Positions 36,122-44,129 of a stretch of 64,000 nucleotides of DNA are shown here, one piece after another. Made by a program: the position numbers and the translations under genes. The stretch is from Chloroflexota bacterium (GTDB lineage: Bacteria > Chloroflexota > Dormibacteria > Dormibacterales > Dormibacteraceae). A model generated the notes under the pieces. It saw only the letters and a program-made list of their open reading frames with translations, ran no database searches and was not told where the DNA came from. Position 1 is the first letter of the stretch. Every line of letters starts with the position of its first letter. The stretch covers positions 1-64,000 of the forward strand of contig VBFH01000035.1 of NCBI GenBank assembly GCA_005883575.1. Reading direction: 5' to 3'.

Positions 36122-36742
36122 ATGATCAGCAGCTATCCCGTGCGGTTCGACGTCGACTTCCCCTCCCGGCCACTCGGCCGGCTCAGCACCGCGTTCCGTT
36201 TCATCGTCGCGATCCCGATCGTGGTTGTGCTCACCATGCTGTCGGGCGAGACCTTCCGCGACGGCGACCACTCGGCCGGGAACACGCTCGTGATCGGCGG
36301 CGCGGCGGTATTCATCCCGCTCGTGCTGATGCTCGTGTTCCGGCAGAAATACCCGCGCTGGTGGTTCGACTGGAACCTCAACCTCTTGCGCTTCTCCAAC
36401 CGCGTCACCGCGTACCTCGCCCTGCTCGACGATAGCTATCCGTCCACCGACGAAGAGCAGTCGGTGCACCTCGACTTCGCGTACCCGGACACCCGGCAGA
36501 TGAACCGGTGGCTGCCGCTGGTCAAATGGATCCTCGCCCTGCCGCACTACGTCGTGCTCTTCTTGCTCTGGCTCGGCGCTCTCGTCGCGGTCGTCGCCGC
36601 CTGGTTCGCGATCCTCTTCACGGGCACGTATCCACGCAGCCTTTTCAACTACGTGGTCGGCGTGCTCCGGTGGACCAACCGGGTCAACGGCTACGCCTTC
36701 ACGCTGGTCACAGACCAGTACCCACCGTTCCGCCTGAGCTGA
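36122..36742 (+). CDS. DUF4389 membrane protein
   Basis: 206 residues; start chosen at the ATG 6 bases after AGGAGAG. Three to four transmembrane helices: RFIVAIPIVVVLTML, LVIGGAAVFIPLVLMLVF and WILALPHYVVLFLLWLGALVAVVAAWFAILFTG. RYPRWWFDWNLNLLRFSNRVTAYLALLDDSYPS and YPRSLFNYVVGVLRWTNRVNGYAFTLVTDQYPPF are the paired DUF4389 motifs. Function is unknown in the family. Confidence 0.82.
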   Translation: MISSYPVRFDVDFPSRPLGRLSTAFRFIVAIPIVVVLTMLSGETFRDGDHSAGNTLVIGGAAVFIPLVLMLVFRQKYPRWWFDWNLNLLRFSNRVTAYLALLDDSYPSTDEEQSVHLDFAYPDTRQMNRWLPLVKWILALPHYVVLFLLWLGALVAVVAAWFAILFTGTYPRSLFNYVVGVLRWTNRVNGYAFTLVTDQYPPFRLS

Positions 36743-36774
36743 AGAAGTTGGTTTCGATCGTGACACGAGGCACC

Positions 36775-37749
36775 ATGAGAGCCGTCGTCTGCCGCCGGCC
36801 ATCGGCACCGGGAGAGCTCGAAGTCGCAGAGCTCGACCGGCCCGCCGTGACAGACGACGGCCTGCTCGTCCGAGTCCATGCGTCTTCCGCCAACCCTGTG
36901 GACCTCTACGCCCTCTCGCCGGTGGGGCACATATTGCGCCGGCGCCGGCCTGTTGTGGTCGGCACCGACTTTGCGGGCACGGTGGAGGCGATCGGAAGAC
37001 GCGTGACCGCGTTCGAGCCTGGCGACGAGGTCTTCGGGGCCGCGCGGGGCTCCTTCGCCGAGTACGTGAGCATCGCGGCGAGCGGCGGCGTGGTGCGCAA
37101 GCCTCCGGGGGTCTCGTTCCAGGATGCCGCCACCTTGCCCGTGGCGGCGAGCACGGCGCTGCAAGCGCTGCGCGACCATGGGCGCATCGAGAGCGGACAG
37201 CGCGTCCTCGTCAACGGCGCCTCGGGTGGCGTCGGCACCTTCGCCGTCCAGATCGCCAGGTCGTTCGGCGCCGAGGTGACCGCGGTTTGCAGCACGAGAA
37301 ACGTCGACCTCGTCCGTGCGATCGGCGCCGGCATGGTCATCGACTACACCAGGGATGACTTCACACGCAGTGGAGAGCGTTATGACCTGATGCTCGACGT
37401 CGCAGGCAACCGCTCGTGGTCGGACTGCACTCGAATGCTGGGCAAAGGTGCCACGTACGTCGGGGTCGGCGCGGCAGGGGTGCAGCATGGCAAGGGCGGT
37501 TCGCGGGCGGCGGTGGCCCACTTCCTCGAGATGCGCCTGCTCTCGATCGGCAGCGGCCGCAGGGTCGTGGCCCTCTTCATCGCCAAGTTGAGAAAGGACG
37601 ATCTCGAGTTCCTGGGCCGGCTCGTCGAGTCGCGGCGCGTGAAGCCTGTTATCGAGAGGAGCTATGAGCTGGCAGGTATTCCGGAAGCGCTCAGGCGCAT
37701 CGACGAAGGCCACGCGCAGGGAAAGCTCGCGATCGTTGTCCAGCGATGA
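36775..37749 (+). CDS. Zinc-independent MDR family alcohol dehydrogenase/quinone oxidoreductase
   Basis: 324 residues from the ATG at MRAVVCRRPSAPG; an open frame upstream overlaps DUF4389. MDR features: VRVHASSANPVDLYALSPVG, VGTDFAGTVEAIGRRVTAFEPGDEVFG, the NADP loop NGASGGVGTFAVQIARSFGA and the C-terminal AGIPEALRRIDEGHAQGKLAIVV. The structural zinc Cys cluster is absent, typical of QOR-type enzymes. It reduces enones or quinones. It is separated by 32 bases from the DUF4389 gene. Confidence 0.86.
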   Translation: MRAVVCRRPSAPGELEVAELDRPAVTDDGLLVRVHASSANPVDLYALSPVGHILRRRRPVVVGTDFAGTVEAIGRRVTAFEPGDEVFGAARGSFAEYVSIAASGGVVRKPPGVSFQDAATLPVAASTALQALRDHGRIESGQRVLVNGASGGVGTFAVQIARSFGAEVTAVCSTRNVDLVRAIGAGMVIDYTRDDFTRSGERYDLMLDVAGNRSWSDCTRMLGKGATYVGVGAAGVQHGKGGSRAAVAHFLEMRLLSIGSGRRVVALFIAKLRKDDLEFLGRLVESRRVKPVIERSYELAGIPEALRRIDEGHAQGKLAIVVQR

Positions 37750-37876
37750 GGTCAACCTGGATGCGATGACGGATTCGTCCTCCTGACGTTCGAGCTCAGG
37801 GTCGCGACACGACTCGGCGAACGGGAGATGCAATTTCCGAACGGGGTACCACGATTTGTTAACTGCAAGGTTCAGG

Positions 37877-37900
37877 TTTCGAATCCCTTTCCCGGAACCA
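37877..37900 (+). other. tRNA-3'-end-like sequence, possible attachment-site remnant
   Basis: The bases TTTCGAATCC at 37877-37886, a 7-base acceptor-like strand TCCCGGA, one discriminator base and CCA at 37898-37900 have the spacing of a tRNA T-loop-to-CCA end. The T-stem pairs at only three of five positions and no matching 5' acceptor strand is seen upstream, so it is not a working tRNA. It lies in the convergent gap between the MDR and formamidase genes. Chance resemblance is possible. Confidence 0.25.
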
Positions 37901-37959
37901 ATGACTGGCCGCTCGGTATCGTCGGCGCACGGAGCCGACCGGACGTCGCGCCCGCAAAT

Positions 37960-38877
37960 TCACACCTGGTGGGCGATGTTCGGCACCACGATCTCGTTCA
38001 GGGCGAGGATGCTCTTCGGCAGCTCGAACCGGCAATGCACAAGCCCGGCAAGCGGAATGTACTGGCACACGCGAAGATGACCGGCGGCGCTCATTAAGAA
38101 CCCCGCATCTATGGGATCCATGCCGCCAATCGACAAGACTTCAACCGCCTTTGCCATCACCGCCTTCGCCGCCTCGTCAAATGTTGAGCCGCTTGCGATC
38201 ACTGCCACCAACTCGTCGGTCTCGACCAGTGGAGTCGGAAGCGACCAGTAAGCGGCCACCGTGACTCGGGCTCGAATCCTGCCAGCGATCTCGACGCCGC
38301 TCAGGAAGACCTCACCGTCGCCCATCGCCGCGTGCACATCACCGAAGTAGACCATCCCGCCGTCGCAGAAGGTAGGTAGAAACACCCGGGTCCCTGTCCC
38401 GATCAGCAGGATGTCCATGTTGCCGCCGTGCTCGGCACCTCGAAACGTCGAGACCGGATCCCCGTTGGGCGCGACTCCAAGCAGGCCGATCATGGGCGTT
38501 ACCGGGACGCGGAAGGCGCCCACATTCGCGTAAACGTCGTCGCATTCCACGATGCGCAGCTGCGGCTCGTCCGTAATCGCCAGCCCGGTCACACCCGGTC
38601 GGGTGACCATCAGGCCGACCCGGCTGTCGACATGCAACTCCTCGATCTCGACACAGATTGTGTCCCCAGCTCTTACTCCGTCGATTGATATGGGGCCCGT
38701 CGCTGGGTTGACGCATCGAGTGTCGAGTAGGTCGCCGGCCTGGTCAGGGCGCGTGATGGTCCCAGTGCGGCAGTCATGCGTCTCCACGATGAATGACTCC
38801 CCTTGGCTCACCTTCGCCACCGCTTCGTGCCCAGAATCGAGCGCGTATTTTGGATCCGCTCGCGAGATCGTTTTCAT
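37960..38877 (-). CDS. Acetamidase/formamidase family amidohydrolase
   Basis: 305 residues. The family N-terminus is seen in GESFIVETHDCRTGTITRPDQAGDLLDTRCVNPATGPISIDGVRAGDTICVEIEEL; the metal/active-site region GGNMDILLIGTGTRVFLPTFCDGGMVYFGDVHAAMGDGEVFLSGVEIAG contains the conserved Asp/His residues. These enzymes hydrolyse short amides to ammonia and acid. It is alone on the minus strand, upstream of a 0.5-kb gap, facing away from the Gfo/Idh operon. The branched-chain-type importer encoded from 40442 could supply an amide substrate, but that is inference. Confidence 0.88.
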   Translation of the reverse strand: MKTISRADPKYALDSGHEAVAKVSQGESFIVETHDCRTGTITRPDQAGDLLDTRCVNPATGPISIDGVRAGDTICVEIEELHVDSRVGLMVTRPGVTGLAITDEPQLRIVECDDVYANVGAFRVPVTPMIGLLGVAPNGDPVSTFRGAEHGGNMDILLIGTGTRVFLPTFCDGGMVYFGDVHAAMGDGEVFLSGVEIAGRIRARVTVAAYWSLPTPLVETDELVAVIASGSTFDEAAKAVMAKAVEVLSIGGMDPIDAGFLMSAAGHLRVCQYIPLAGLVHCRFELPKSILALNEIVVPNIAHQV

Positions 38878-39355
38878 CCAATCATCCCTGGTTAAGTGGA
38901 ATCACGCTTCAGTCGCCGTTGGGCACGGGCGCACGAGAGACGTAGACGGCATGCAGGACCGATGTGAACTCGGCCGGGCCACGCACCATGTCCGAAAGGT
39001 TGGGCTGCACTAATGACTACGGTGCTTTCACCGCGCGATATTCGCATCCTCATCTGTACGTTGGACGGATTGGCGTCCCATGCCGGCACCGCCGCCGGTC
39101 CGATCGCGCGTCATTGCCGCACGCATGTGCGACCACCTCCCCACGGCTGTTGTGCGTACGTAACTCTGACGAGACATGACTTCGCACGCAGGTCGCCGGC
39201 GTTTACCGGCATCGCCGCTACAGCCTAACCGACCCGCCGCGAGGCCGGTCTCGGCTTGACAGGCCGCACTGGGCAGCGCATATTAACCGCCTCGAGGAAA
39301 TCCATTTCCATGGGGTATGGACTCACCAACTTCGGGGAGGGTGCGCGCATCATCA
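38878..39355. other. Divergent intergenic region
   Basis: About 480 bases without a recognisable gene; short open frames here have no family resemblance. It must hold the promoters of the formamidase gene (-) and the Gfo/Idh operon (+); only the latter is recognisable. No repeat or insertion-sequence end seen. Confidence 0.5.
39256..39284 (+). promoter_or_regulatory. Predicted promoter of the Gfo/Idh-importer operon
   Basis: TTGACA at 39256-39261, 17-base spacer, CATATT at 39279-39284. Transcription would start about 65 bases before the oxidoreductase ATG. No operator palindrome like those at 11511/14673 is present. Confidence 0.5.
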
Positions 39356-39356
39356 G

Positions 39357-40385
39357 ATGACGAAGAAATACGGCGTGGCGATCCTCGGCGCCGGCTGGGT
39401 GGCGGGCGAATACGTCAAGGCGTTTCGGGACCATCCACTGACCGAGATCTGCGGCATCTACAGCCACACTCCGGGCAAAGCAGGCGGGCTGCTGAAGCTA
39501 CACGGTGTAGAGGCGCGCGAGTATTCGTCTGAGGACGAGCTCTTCACCGACGACCGGGTCAAGATCGTCGCGTCATGTACGCCGCCCGACGTGCGGCCGC
39601 AGCAGCTCGAGCGGGCCGCGAAGTCCGGCCGCCACATCGTGATCGAAAAGCCAATCGCGCTCGATTACGAGGGCGTGAAGCGCATCTATCGCGCGGTGCG
39701 CGACTCCAAGGTGAAGAGCGTCACCTCGTTTGTGCTGCGCTGGAACCCGCAGTTCGAGACCGTCAAGCAGCTGCAGGCCGATGGGGTGATCGGGAAGGTG
39801 ATCTACGCGGAGGCCGATTACTGGCATCCGATGAAGACCGAATACCCCAGCTACCCGTGGGCGGTGACGAAAGAAAAGGGCGGCAGCTCATTCATCAGCG
39901 CCGGCTGCCACGCCGCCGACGCTATTCGATACTTCGCGGGCGAGGTCAGCGAAGTCTCGGCCTTCTCATCCGGCCCCAAGAAGGACCTCAACTACACCTA
40001 TGACCCGACCACGGTGGCGTCGCTCCGGTTCGAGAACGGCGCGGTGGGGAAGCTCTCCTCTGTGATCGAAGGCGAGACGCCCTATATCTTCAACGTCCGG
40101 TTGTTTGGCACAGACGGAACCATCCAGAACAACCGGGTCTTCTCCAGGAAGCACTATCCGGGCTCTCTAAATTACTGGACGTTTCCGACTGTCGAACCCG
40201 ACTCCGGCGATGTGACACACCATCCGTTCGTCCCCGAGATCCGGCATTTCCTCGAATGCATCGAGAACAACGTCGAGTCACACGCGGCCATCTACGACTC
40301 GTACAGGTCGATGGCGCTGTGCTTCGCGATCGATGAATCCGCGGCCAACGACGGCAAACCGGTCAAGGTCGACTACAAGGTATGA
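39357..40385 (+). CDS. Gfo/Idh/MocA family oxidoreductase
   Basis: 342 residues. Rossmann motif GVAILGAGWVAGEYVKAF, the lysine motif IVIEKPIALDYEG (about residues 92-104), and the C-terminal dehydrogenase sheet with FISAGCHAADAIRYFAG, containing the conserved His. NAD-dependent oxidation of a sugar, inositol or amino sugar is typical. No good ribosome site directly precedes the ATG; GGGGAGG is 18 bases away. It heads the operon with the ABC importer, though a weak terminator-like stem follows it. Confidence 0.87.
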   Translation: MTKKYGVAILGAGWVAGEYVKAFRDHPLTEICGIYSHTPGKAGGLLKLHGVEAREYSSEDELFTDDRVKIVASCTPPDVRPQQLERAAKSGRHIVIEKPIALDYEGVKRIYRAVRDSKVKSVTSFVLRWNPQFETVKQLQADGVIGKVIYAEADYWHPMKTEYPSYPWAVTKEKGGSSFISAGCHAADAIRYFAGEVSEVSAFSSGPKKDLNYTYDPTTVASLRFENGAVGKLSSVIEGETPYIFNVRLFGTDGTIQNNRVFSRKHYPGSLNYWTFPTVEPDSGDVTHHPFVPEIRHFLECIENNVESHAAIYDSYRSMALCFAIDESAANDGKPVKVDYKV

Positions 40386-40390
40386 GACGG

Positions 40391-40415
40391 TGCGCGACCG
40401 CGCATCGGGTGTTTT
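40391..40415 (+). terminator. Weak hairpin with T run between Gfo/Idh and importer genes
   Basis: Stem TGCGCG / CGCGCA (40391-40396 with 40399-40404), followed seven bases later by TTTTT (40412-40416). It could attenuate transcription into the substrate-binding-protein gene. The tight loop and the gap before the T run make it a weak candidate. Confidence 0.35.
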
Positions 40416-40441
40416 TATCAGTTTCCACAAGGAGGATTTAA

Positions 40442-41755
40442 GTGGCGGGCGATTCATTCAGTCGGCGTGAGGTGACCCGGCGGTCGATTCTGGTCGGCGG
40501 CGCTGGGGTGGTCGGTGGATTGGTGGTCGGTGGGCTGGCTGGCAGCGCCCTCGCTCCGAAGTCGTCCACCGCTGCGGGAGGATCCCGCGGCAGCCTCAAG
40601 GTCGTGGGCGTCTTCCCGGTTGGGGGCTCGATCGCCTCGGACGGCAAGGAGATGGCAAACGGCGTCAAGATGGCGGTTGACGAGATCAACGCCCGGGGCG
40701 GTCTTGTCGGTTACCACCTCAACTACGTCCAGATCGACGACAAGGACTCCTCGACGGATCAGATCACGACCGCATTCAACCGGGCGGTCAGCGTTGAGAA
40801 GGCAGACGTCATCTTCTCCGGCTATCACCTGGCATCGGGCCCCGAGTTCGACATCGTCGCCAACGCCGGCGCCCTCTACTACAACGTCAACACCCAGGTG
40901 GCGTGGGTCCAGCGCTACAAGAGCAACCGGAGCAAGTACTGGGGCATCTTCCAGTGCGACCCCACCGAGGCCTGGTATGGCCAGGGCTTCGCCTACTGGG
41001 TAGACGGCGCGCTCAACGCGGGCCTGCTCAACTCCAAGGTCAAGACGTGCTCGATCATCAGCGGTAAGAGCGCATACGGCACGGTAATCGCCACCGGCTT
41101 CGAGACCCAGATCAAGCAGCTCGGCTGGACTGTCTTGACCAACGACGGCGTCAGTGAGGGAGCGGTGCCCGACTGGGGCCCGGTGCTCTCCAAGGTCAAG
41201 ACGGCGAAGCCGACTGTGCTGTTCACCAGCGACTTCTCGCCCGCCGACGACGCCGCGATGGCGAAGGCCTGGGCGGCGAGCCCGACCAAGACGCTCGTCT
41301 ACCAGCAGTACGGCCCGTCCGTCCCCGAGTACCTGAACCTCGCGGGTCCGGCCGCTAACGGGATCGTCTGGGCCACCGTGCTCGGCCTGCTCCCCGACAA
41401 GATCGGGAATGACTTCCGCTCGCGCTACGCCGCGAAGTTCGGTGCCCAGCCAGGTTGGGCCAACGCCGGCGGCTGCTACGACGAGGTCAACGTCTGGGCG
41501 GCGGCGGTCGCCATGTCGGGTGACCCAAAGAACTACAAGGCGGTAGCCAAGGCCACCGAGTCGGTCATCTGGCGAGGCACCACGGGCTCGATCTCATTCG
41601 TGGACCACACTGGCGTTCAGTTCCCAGCGCAAACGGCGGATGCGTCCGTCGGTCAGCCGCACATCATCGTCCAGATCCAGGACGGCGTGCAGAAGGTCGT
41701 CTCGCCGACGCCTTTCACGAGCGGCACGTTTGTGCTCCCCAGCTGGATGAGGTAA
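40442..41755 (+). CDS. Branched-chain-amino-acid-type ABC transporter substrate-binding protein
   Basis: 437 residues, GTG start with AAGGAGG 5 bases upstream. A twin-arginine-like signal SRREVTRRSILVGGAGVVGGLVVGGLAGSALA suggests Tat export. The mature part starts LKVVGVFPVGGSIASDGKEMANGVKMAVDEINARGGLVGYHLNYVQIDDKDSSTDQ, a type-I periplasmic binding fold of the LivJ/AmiC kind. It belongs with the two ATPases and two permeases that follow. These systems carry branched-chain amino acids, amides, urea or aromatic acids; the operon's deacylases suggest an acylated amine or amino-acid ligand. Confidence 0.9.
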   Translation: MAGDSFSRREVTRRSILVGGAGVVGGLVVGGLAGSALAPKSSTAAGGSRGSLKVVGVFPVGGSIASDGKEMANGVKMAVDEINARGGLVGYHLNYVQIDDKDSSTDQITTAFNRAVSVEKADVIFSGYHLASGPEFDIVANAGALYYNVNTQVAWVQRYKSNRSKYWGIFQCDPTEAWYGQGFAYWVDGALNAGLLNSKVKTCSIISGKSAYGTVIATGFETQIKQLGWTVLTNDGVSEGAVPDWGPVLSKVKTAKPTVLFTSDFSPADDAAMAKAWAASPTKTLVYQQYGPSVPEYLNLAGPAANGIVWATVLGLLPDKIGNDFRSRYAAKFGAQPGWANAGGCYDEVNVWAAAVAMSGDPKNYKAVAKATESVIWRGTTGSISFVDHTGVQFPAQTADASVGQPHIIVQIQDGVQKVVSPTPFTSGTFVLPSWMR

Positions 41756-41786
41756 GTCTCAAGAAACCGCCAGACTAAAATCAGGA

Positions 41787-42557
41787 ATGCCGATCCTCGA
41801 GTGCCAGAAGGTCAGCAAGGCCTATGGGGGACTGCTCGCGGTAAGCGACCTGAGCTTTGCCGTCGAGCCCGGCGAGGTGTATGCGATCGTCGGGCCCAAC
41901 GGCGCTGGAAAGACGTCGCTGTTCGACTGCATCTCCGGGGTCAACGCCGCCACCAGCGGCGTCATCAAGTTCAAAGATCGAGAGATCCAGGGGCTGCGCG
42001 CGCACCAGATCGGCAGGCTTGGCCTCGCGCGCACCTTTCAGACCACTGTCGCGTTCGACAGCCAGACCGTGCTGGCCAACGTGCTGGTCGGCGGCGCATT
42101 CGGGCGTGAGGGAGAGTACCCCACGCTCTGGTTCAAACACCAGGCGCAGGATGACGCGCTCGACGCCCTGGCCCTGTGCGGCATGGGCGGCCAGCAGCGA
42201 ACCCTGGCCGGCCAGCTGCCGGTGCTCGCGCGAAAGCGCCTCATGCTGGCCACCGCGCTCGCCATGCGTCCGCAGATGCTCCTGCTCGACGAGCCGTTCG
42301 GCGGCCTCAACCCGGTCGAGCGTGCGCAGATGATCGAGCTGATCCGGATCGTTGCCAAGACCGGCATGACGATCCTGATGATCGAGCACGTGATGAAGGC
42401 GGTCCAGGCGCTGGCTGACCGCATCCTCGTCATCCATCATGGGCAGCAGATCACGATCGGACCGCCCTCCAAGGTGCTTCGAGACCCCCGGGTGGTCGAG
42501 GTGTATCTCGGCAACCTTGGGCCGATGGGTCCTGAGGCGACTCCGGCCGATGCTTGA
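41787..42557 (+). CDS. livG: ABC transporter ATP-binding protein, LivG-like
   Basis: 256 residues. Walker A GPNGAGKTSLFDCISG (about 35-50), Walker B MLLLDEPFGGLNP, H-loop ILMIEHVMKAV, and the LivG-type C-terminus GPPSKVLRDPRVVEVYLGN. The ABC signature is unusual: LAGQLPVLARKRLMLA replaces the standard LSYGQQRRLEIA, so the Ser-Gly-Gly core is not intact. It overlaps livF by 8 bases. Confidence 0.9.
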   Translation: MPILECQKVSKAYGGLLAVSDLSFAVEPGEVYAIVGPNGAGKTSLFDCISGVNAATSGVIKFKDREIQGLRAHQIGRLGLARTFQTTVAFDSQTVLANVLVGGAFGREGEYPTLWFKHQAQDDALDALALCGMGGQQRTLAGQLPVLARKRLMLATALAMRPQMLLLDEPFGGLNPVERAQMIELIRIVAKTGMTILMIEHVMKAVQALADRILVIHHGQQITIGPPSKVLRDPRVVEVYLGNLGPMGPEATPADA

Positions 42558-43251
42558 GGTCAAGGGCCTCGTCGCCGGTTACGGAGGGGGCGAGGTCCTG
42601 CACGGGATCGACCTCGTGGTGAACGAACGCGAGGGCGTCATCGTCCTGGGTCCGAACGGCCACGGCAAGACCACGCTACTGCGCACCATCACCGGCCTCT
42701 TGCCGCCCCGGGCGGGGAAGGTGCTGCTCGACGGCAAGGAGATCACGCGCTGGCGGGCCGATTCGATCGCGGCGGCCGGCCTGGTGCACATCCCTCAGGG
42801 CGACCTGCTGTTTCCCGAGATGACGGTGACCGAAAACTTGCTGATGGGCGCCTACCACGGCCCGACGTGGGCGGAGCGCAACGCGCGACTCGACCGCGTG
42901 TACGAGCTTTTCCCGTGGCTGAAAGAACGGAGGGGTCAGCTTGCCCGCACTCTCTCGGGCGGGGAGAGGCGGATGCTGGCGCTTGGCCGTGGCTTGATGT
43001 CGAAGGCGAGGCTGTTACTGATCGACGAGCCCTCTCTCGGCCTTGCGCCGCTGATCACACAGCAGATCTACGCGAGCATCCACAAAGTCAAGGAAAGCGG
43101 GATGTCTCTGCTGATCGCCGACGAGAACGCCAACCACGTCGCCGGCCTCGCAGACCGAGTCTACCTTCTCGAGACCGGATCGCTGGTGCGGGAGGGGCCG
43201 GCCAACGACCTGCTCCGGGACAAGGCGTTGCTGGAGAGCTATCTCGGATGA
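42550..43251 (+). CDS. livF: ABC transporter ATP-binding protein, LivF-like
   Basis: 233 residues from the ATG inside the end of livG. Walker A LGPNGHGKTTLLRTITG, Q-loop IPQGDLLFPEMTV, normal signature LSGGERRMLALGRGLM, Walker B LLLIDEPSLGLAP, and LLIADENANHVAGLADRVYLLETG in the H-loop region. It forms the second half of the ATPase heterodimer; its intact signature would pair with the LivG Walker A site. Stop overlaps livH (ATGA). Confidence 0.9.
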   Translation: MLEVKGLVAGYGGGEVLHGIDLVVNEREGVIVLGPNGHGKTTLLRTITGLLPPRAGKVLLDGKEITRWRADSIAAAGLVHIPQGDLLFPEMTVTENLLMGAYHGPTWAERNARLDRVYELFPWLKERRGQLARTLSGGERRMLALGRGLMSKARLLLIDEPSLGLAPLITQQIYASIHKVKESGMSLLIADENANHVAGLADRVYLLETGSLVREGPANDLLRDKALLESYLG

Positions 43252-44129
43252 GCACGCAGTTCGTGCAGGCGTTGTGGGGCGGGATCCTCTTCGGCTCGGT
43301 TTACGGGCTGATGGCCCTCGGGCTGACCCTTGTCTGGGGCGCCGTTCGGCTGTTGAACCTCGCGCACGGCGCCATATTCGTGGTCGGTTCCTATGTTGCC
43401 TACTGGGTGGTTTCGAGCTTGAACCTGCCGATCCTGGTCGCCCTGCCGATCGGGGTCCTGGCGGCAGCCGCATTCGCCTACCTGATGCACCTGATCTTCA
43501 TCCGCCCCGTGATCGGCAAGCCGGGCTTCGACAACTCGACCCTGATCGCCACGGTTGGGGTCTCGATCGCCGTCTCCGCAGCCGCGATCCTGATCTTCAA
43601 CCCGGAGTACAAGGTCATCCCGCCGGTGATCGGCGGCAACTTCACGGTCAGTGAGGTGCAGATCACCAAGCAGGGATTGCTTGTGATCGGCACCTCGCTT
43701 GCCCTCTTTGGGCTCGTCTACCTCTTCCTCACCTACACGCGGCTGGGGATGGCGATCCGCGCCGTCTCGCAGCAGCAGGAGGCGGCCAGCCTGATGGCCA
43801 TCCCGGTCGTGCGAACTTACGGAATGGTCATCGCCATCAGCGGCGCTCTGGCGGGCCTGGCGGGAGTGCTGCTCTCTCCTTTCTTCTTCCTTAACCCCAA
43901 CTCAGGGTTCAACCCGATGATCCAGGCCCTCATCGTCACCATCTTCGGGGGGCTCGGCAGCGTGCGAGGTGCGCTGGTGGCGGGTTTTGTGCTCGGCATC
44001 TTCGAATCTTTCATCGAGGTCTACTACGGCGTCGCATGGGCGCAGCCTGGGGTCTTTCTGCTGATCATCCTGATGCTGATCCTGCGGCCGAACGGCCTGT
44101 TCGGGATCGGGGAGGTGAGGCGGTTGTGA
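43248..44129 (+). CDS. livH: Branched-chain-type ABC permease, LivH-like
   Basis: 293 residues with about eight transmembrane helices. Start chosen at the ATG overlapping the livF stop. LivH hallmarks: GGILFGSVYGLMALGLTLVWGAVRLLNLAHGAIFVVGSYVAYW, TRLGMAIRAVSQQQEAASLMAIPVVRTYGMVIAISGALAGLAGVLL and IFGGLGSVRGALVAGFVLGIFES (EAA-like loop). It forms the membrane channel with LivM. The stop overlaps livM (GTGA). Confidence 0.9.
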   Translation: MSTQFVQALWGGILFGSVYGLMALGLTLVWGAVRLLNLAHGAIFVVGSYVAYWVVSSLNLPILVALPIGVLAAAAFAYLMHLIFIRPVIGKPGFDNSTLIATVGVSIAVSAAAILIFNPEYKVIPPVIGGNFTVSEVQITKQGLLVIGTSLALFGLVYLFLTYTRLGMAIRAVSQQQEAASLMAIPVVRTYGMVIAISGALAGLAGVLLSPFFFLNPNSGFNPMIQALIVTIFGGLGSVRGALVAGFVLGIFESFIEVYYGVAWAQPGVFLLIILMLILRPNGLFGIGEVRRL

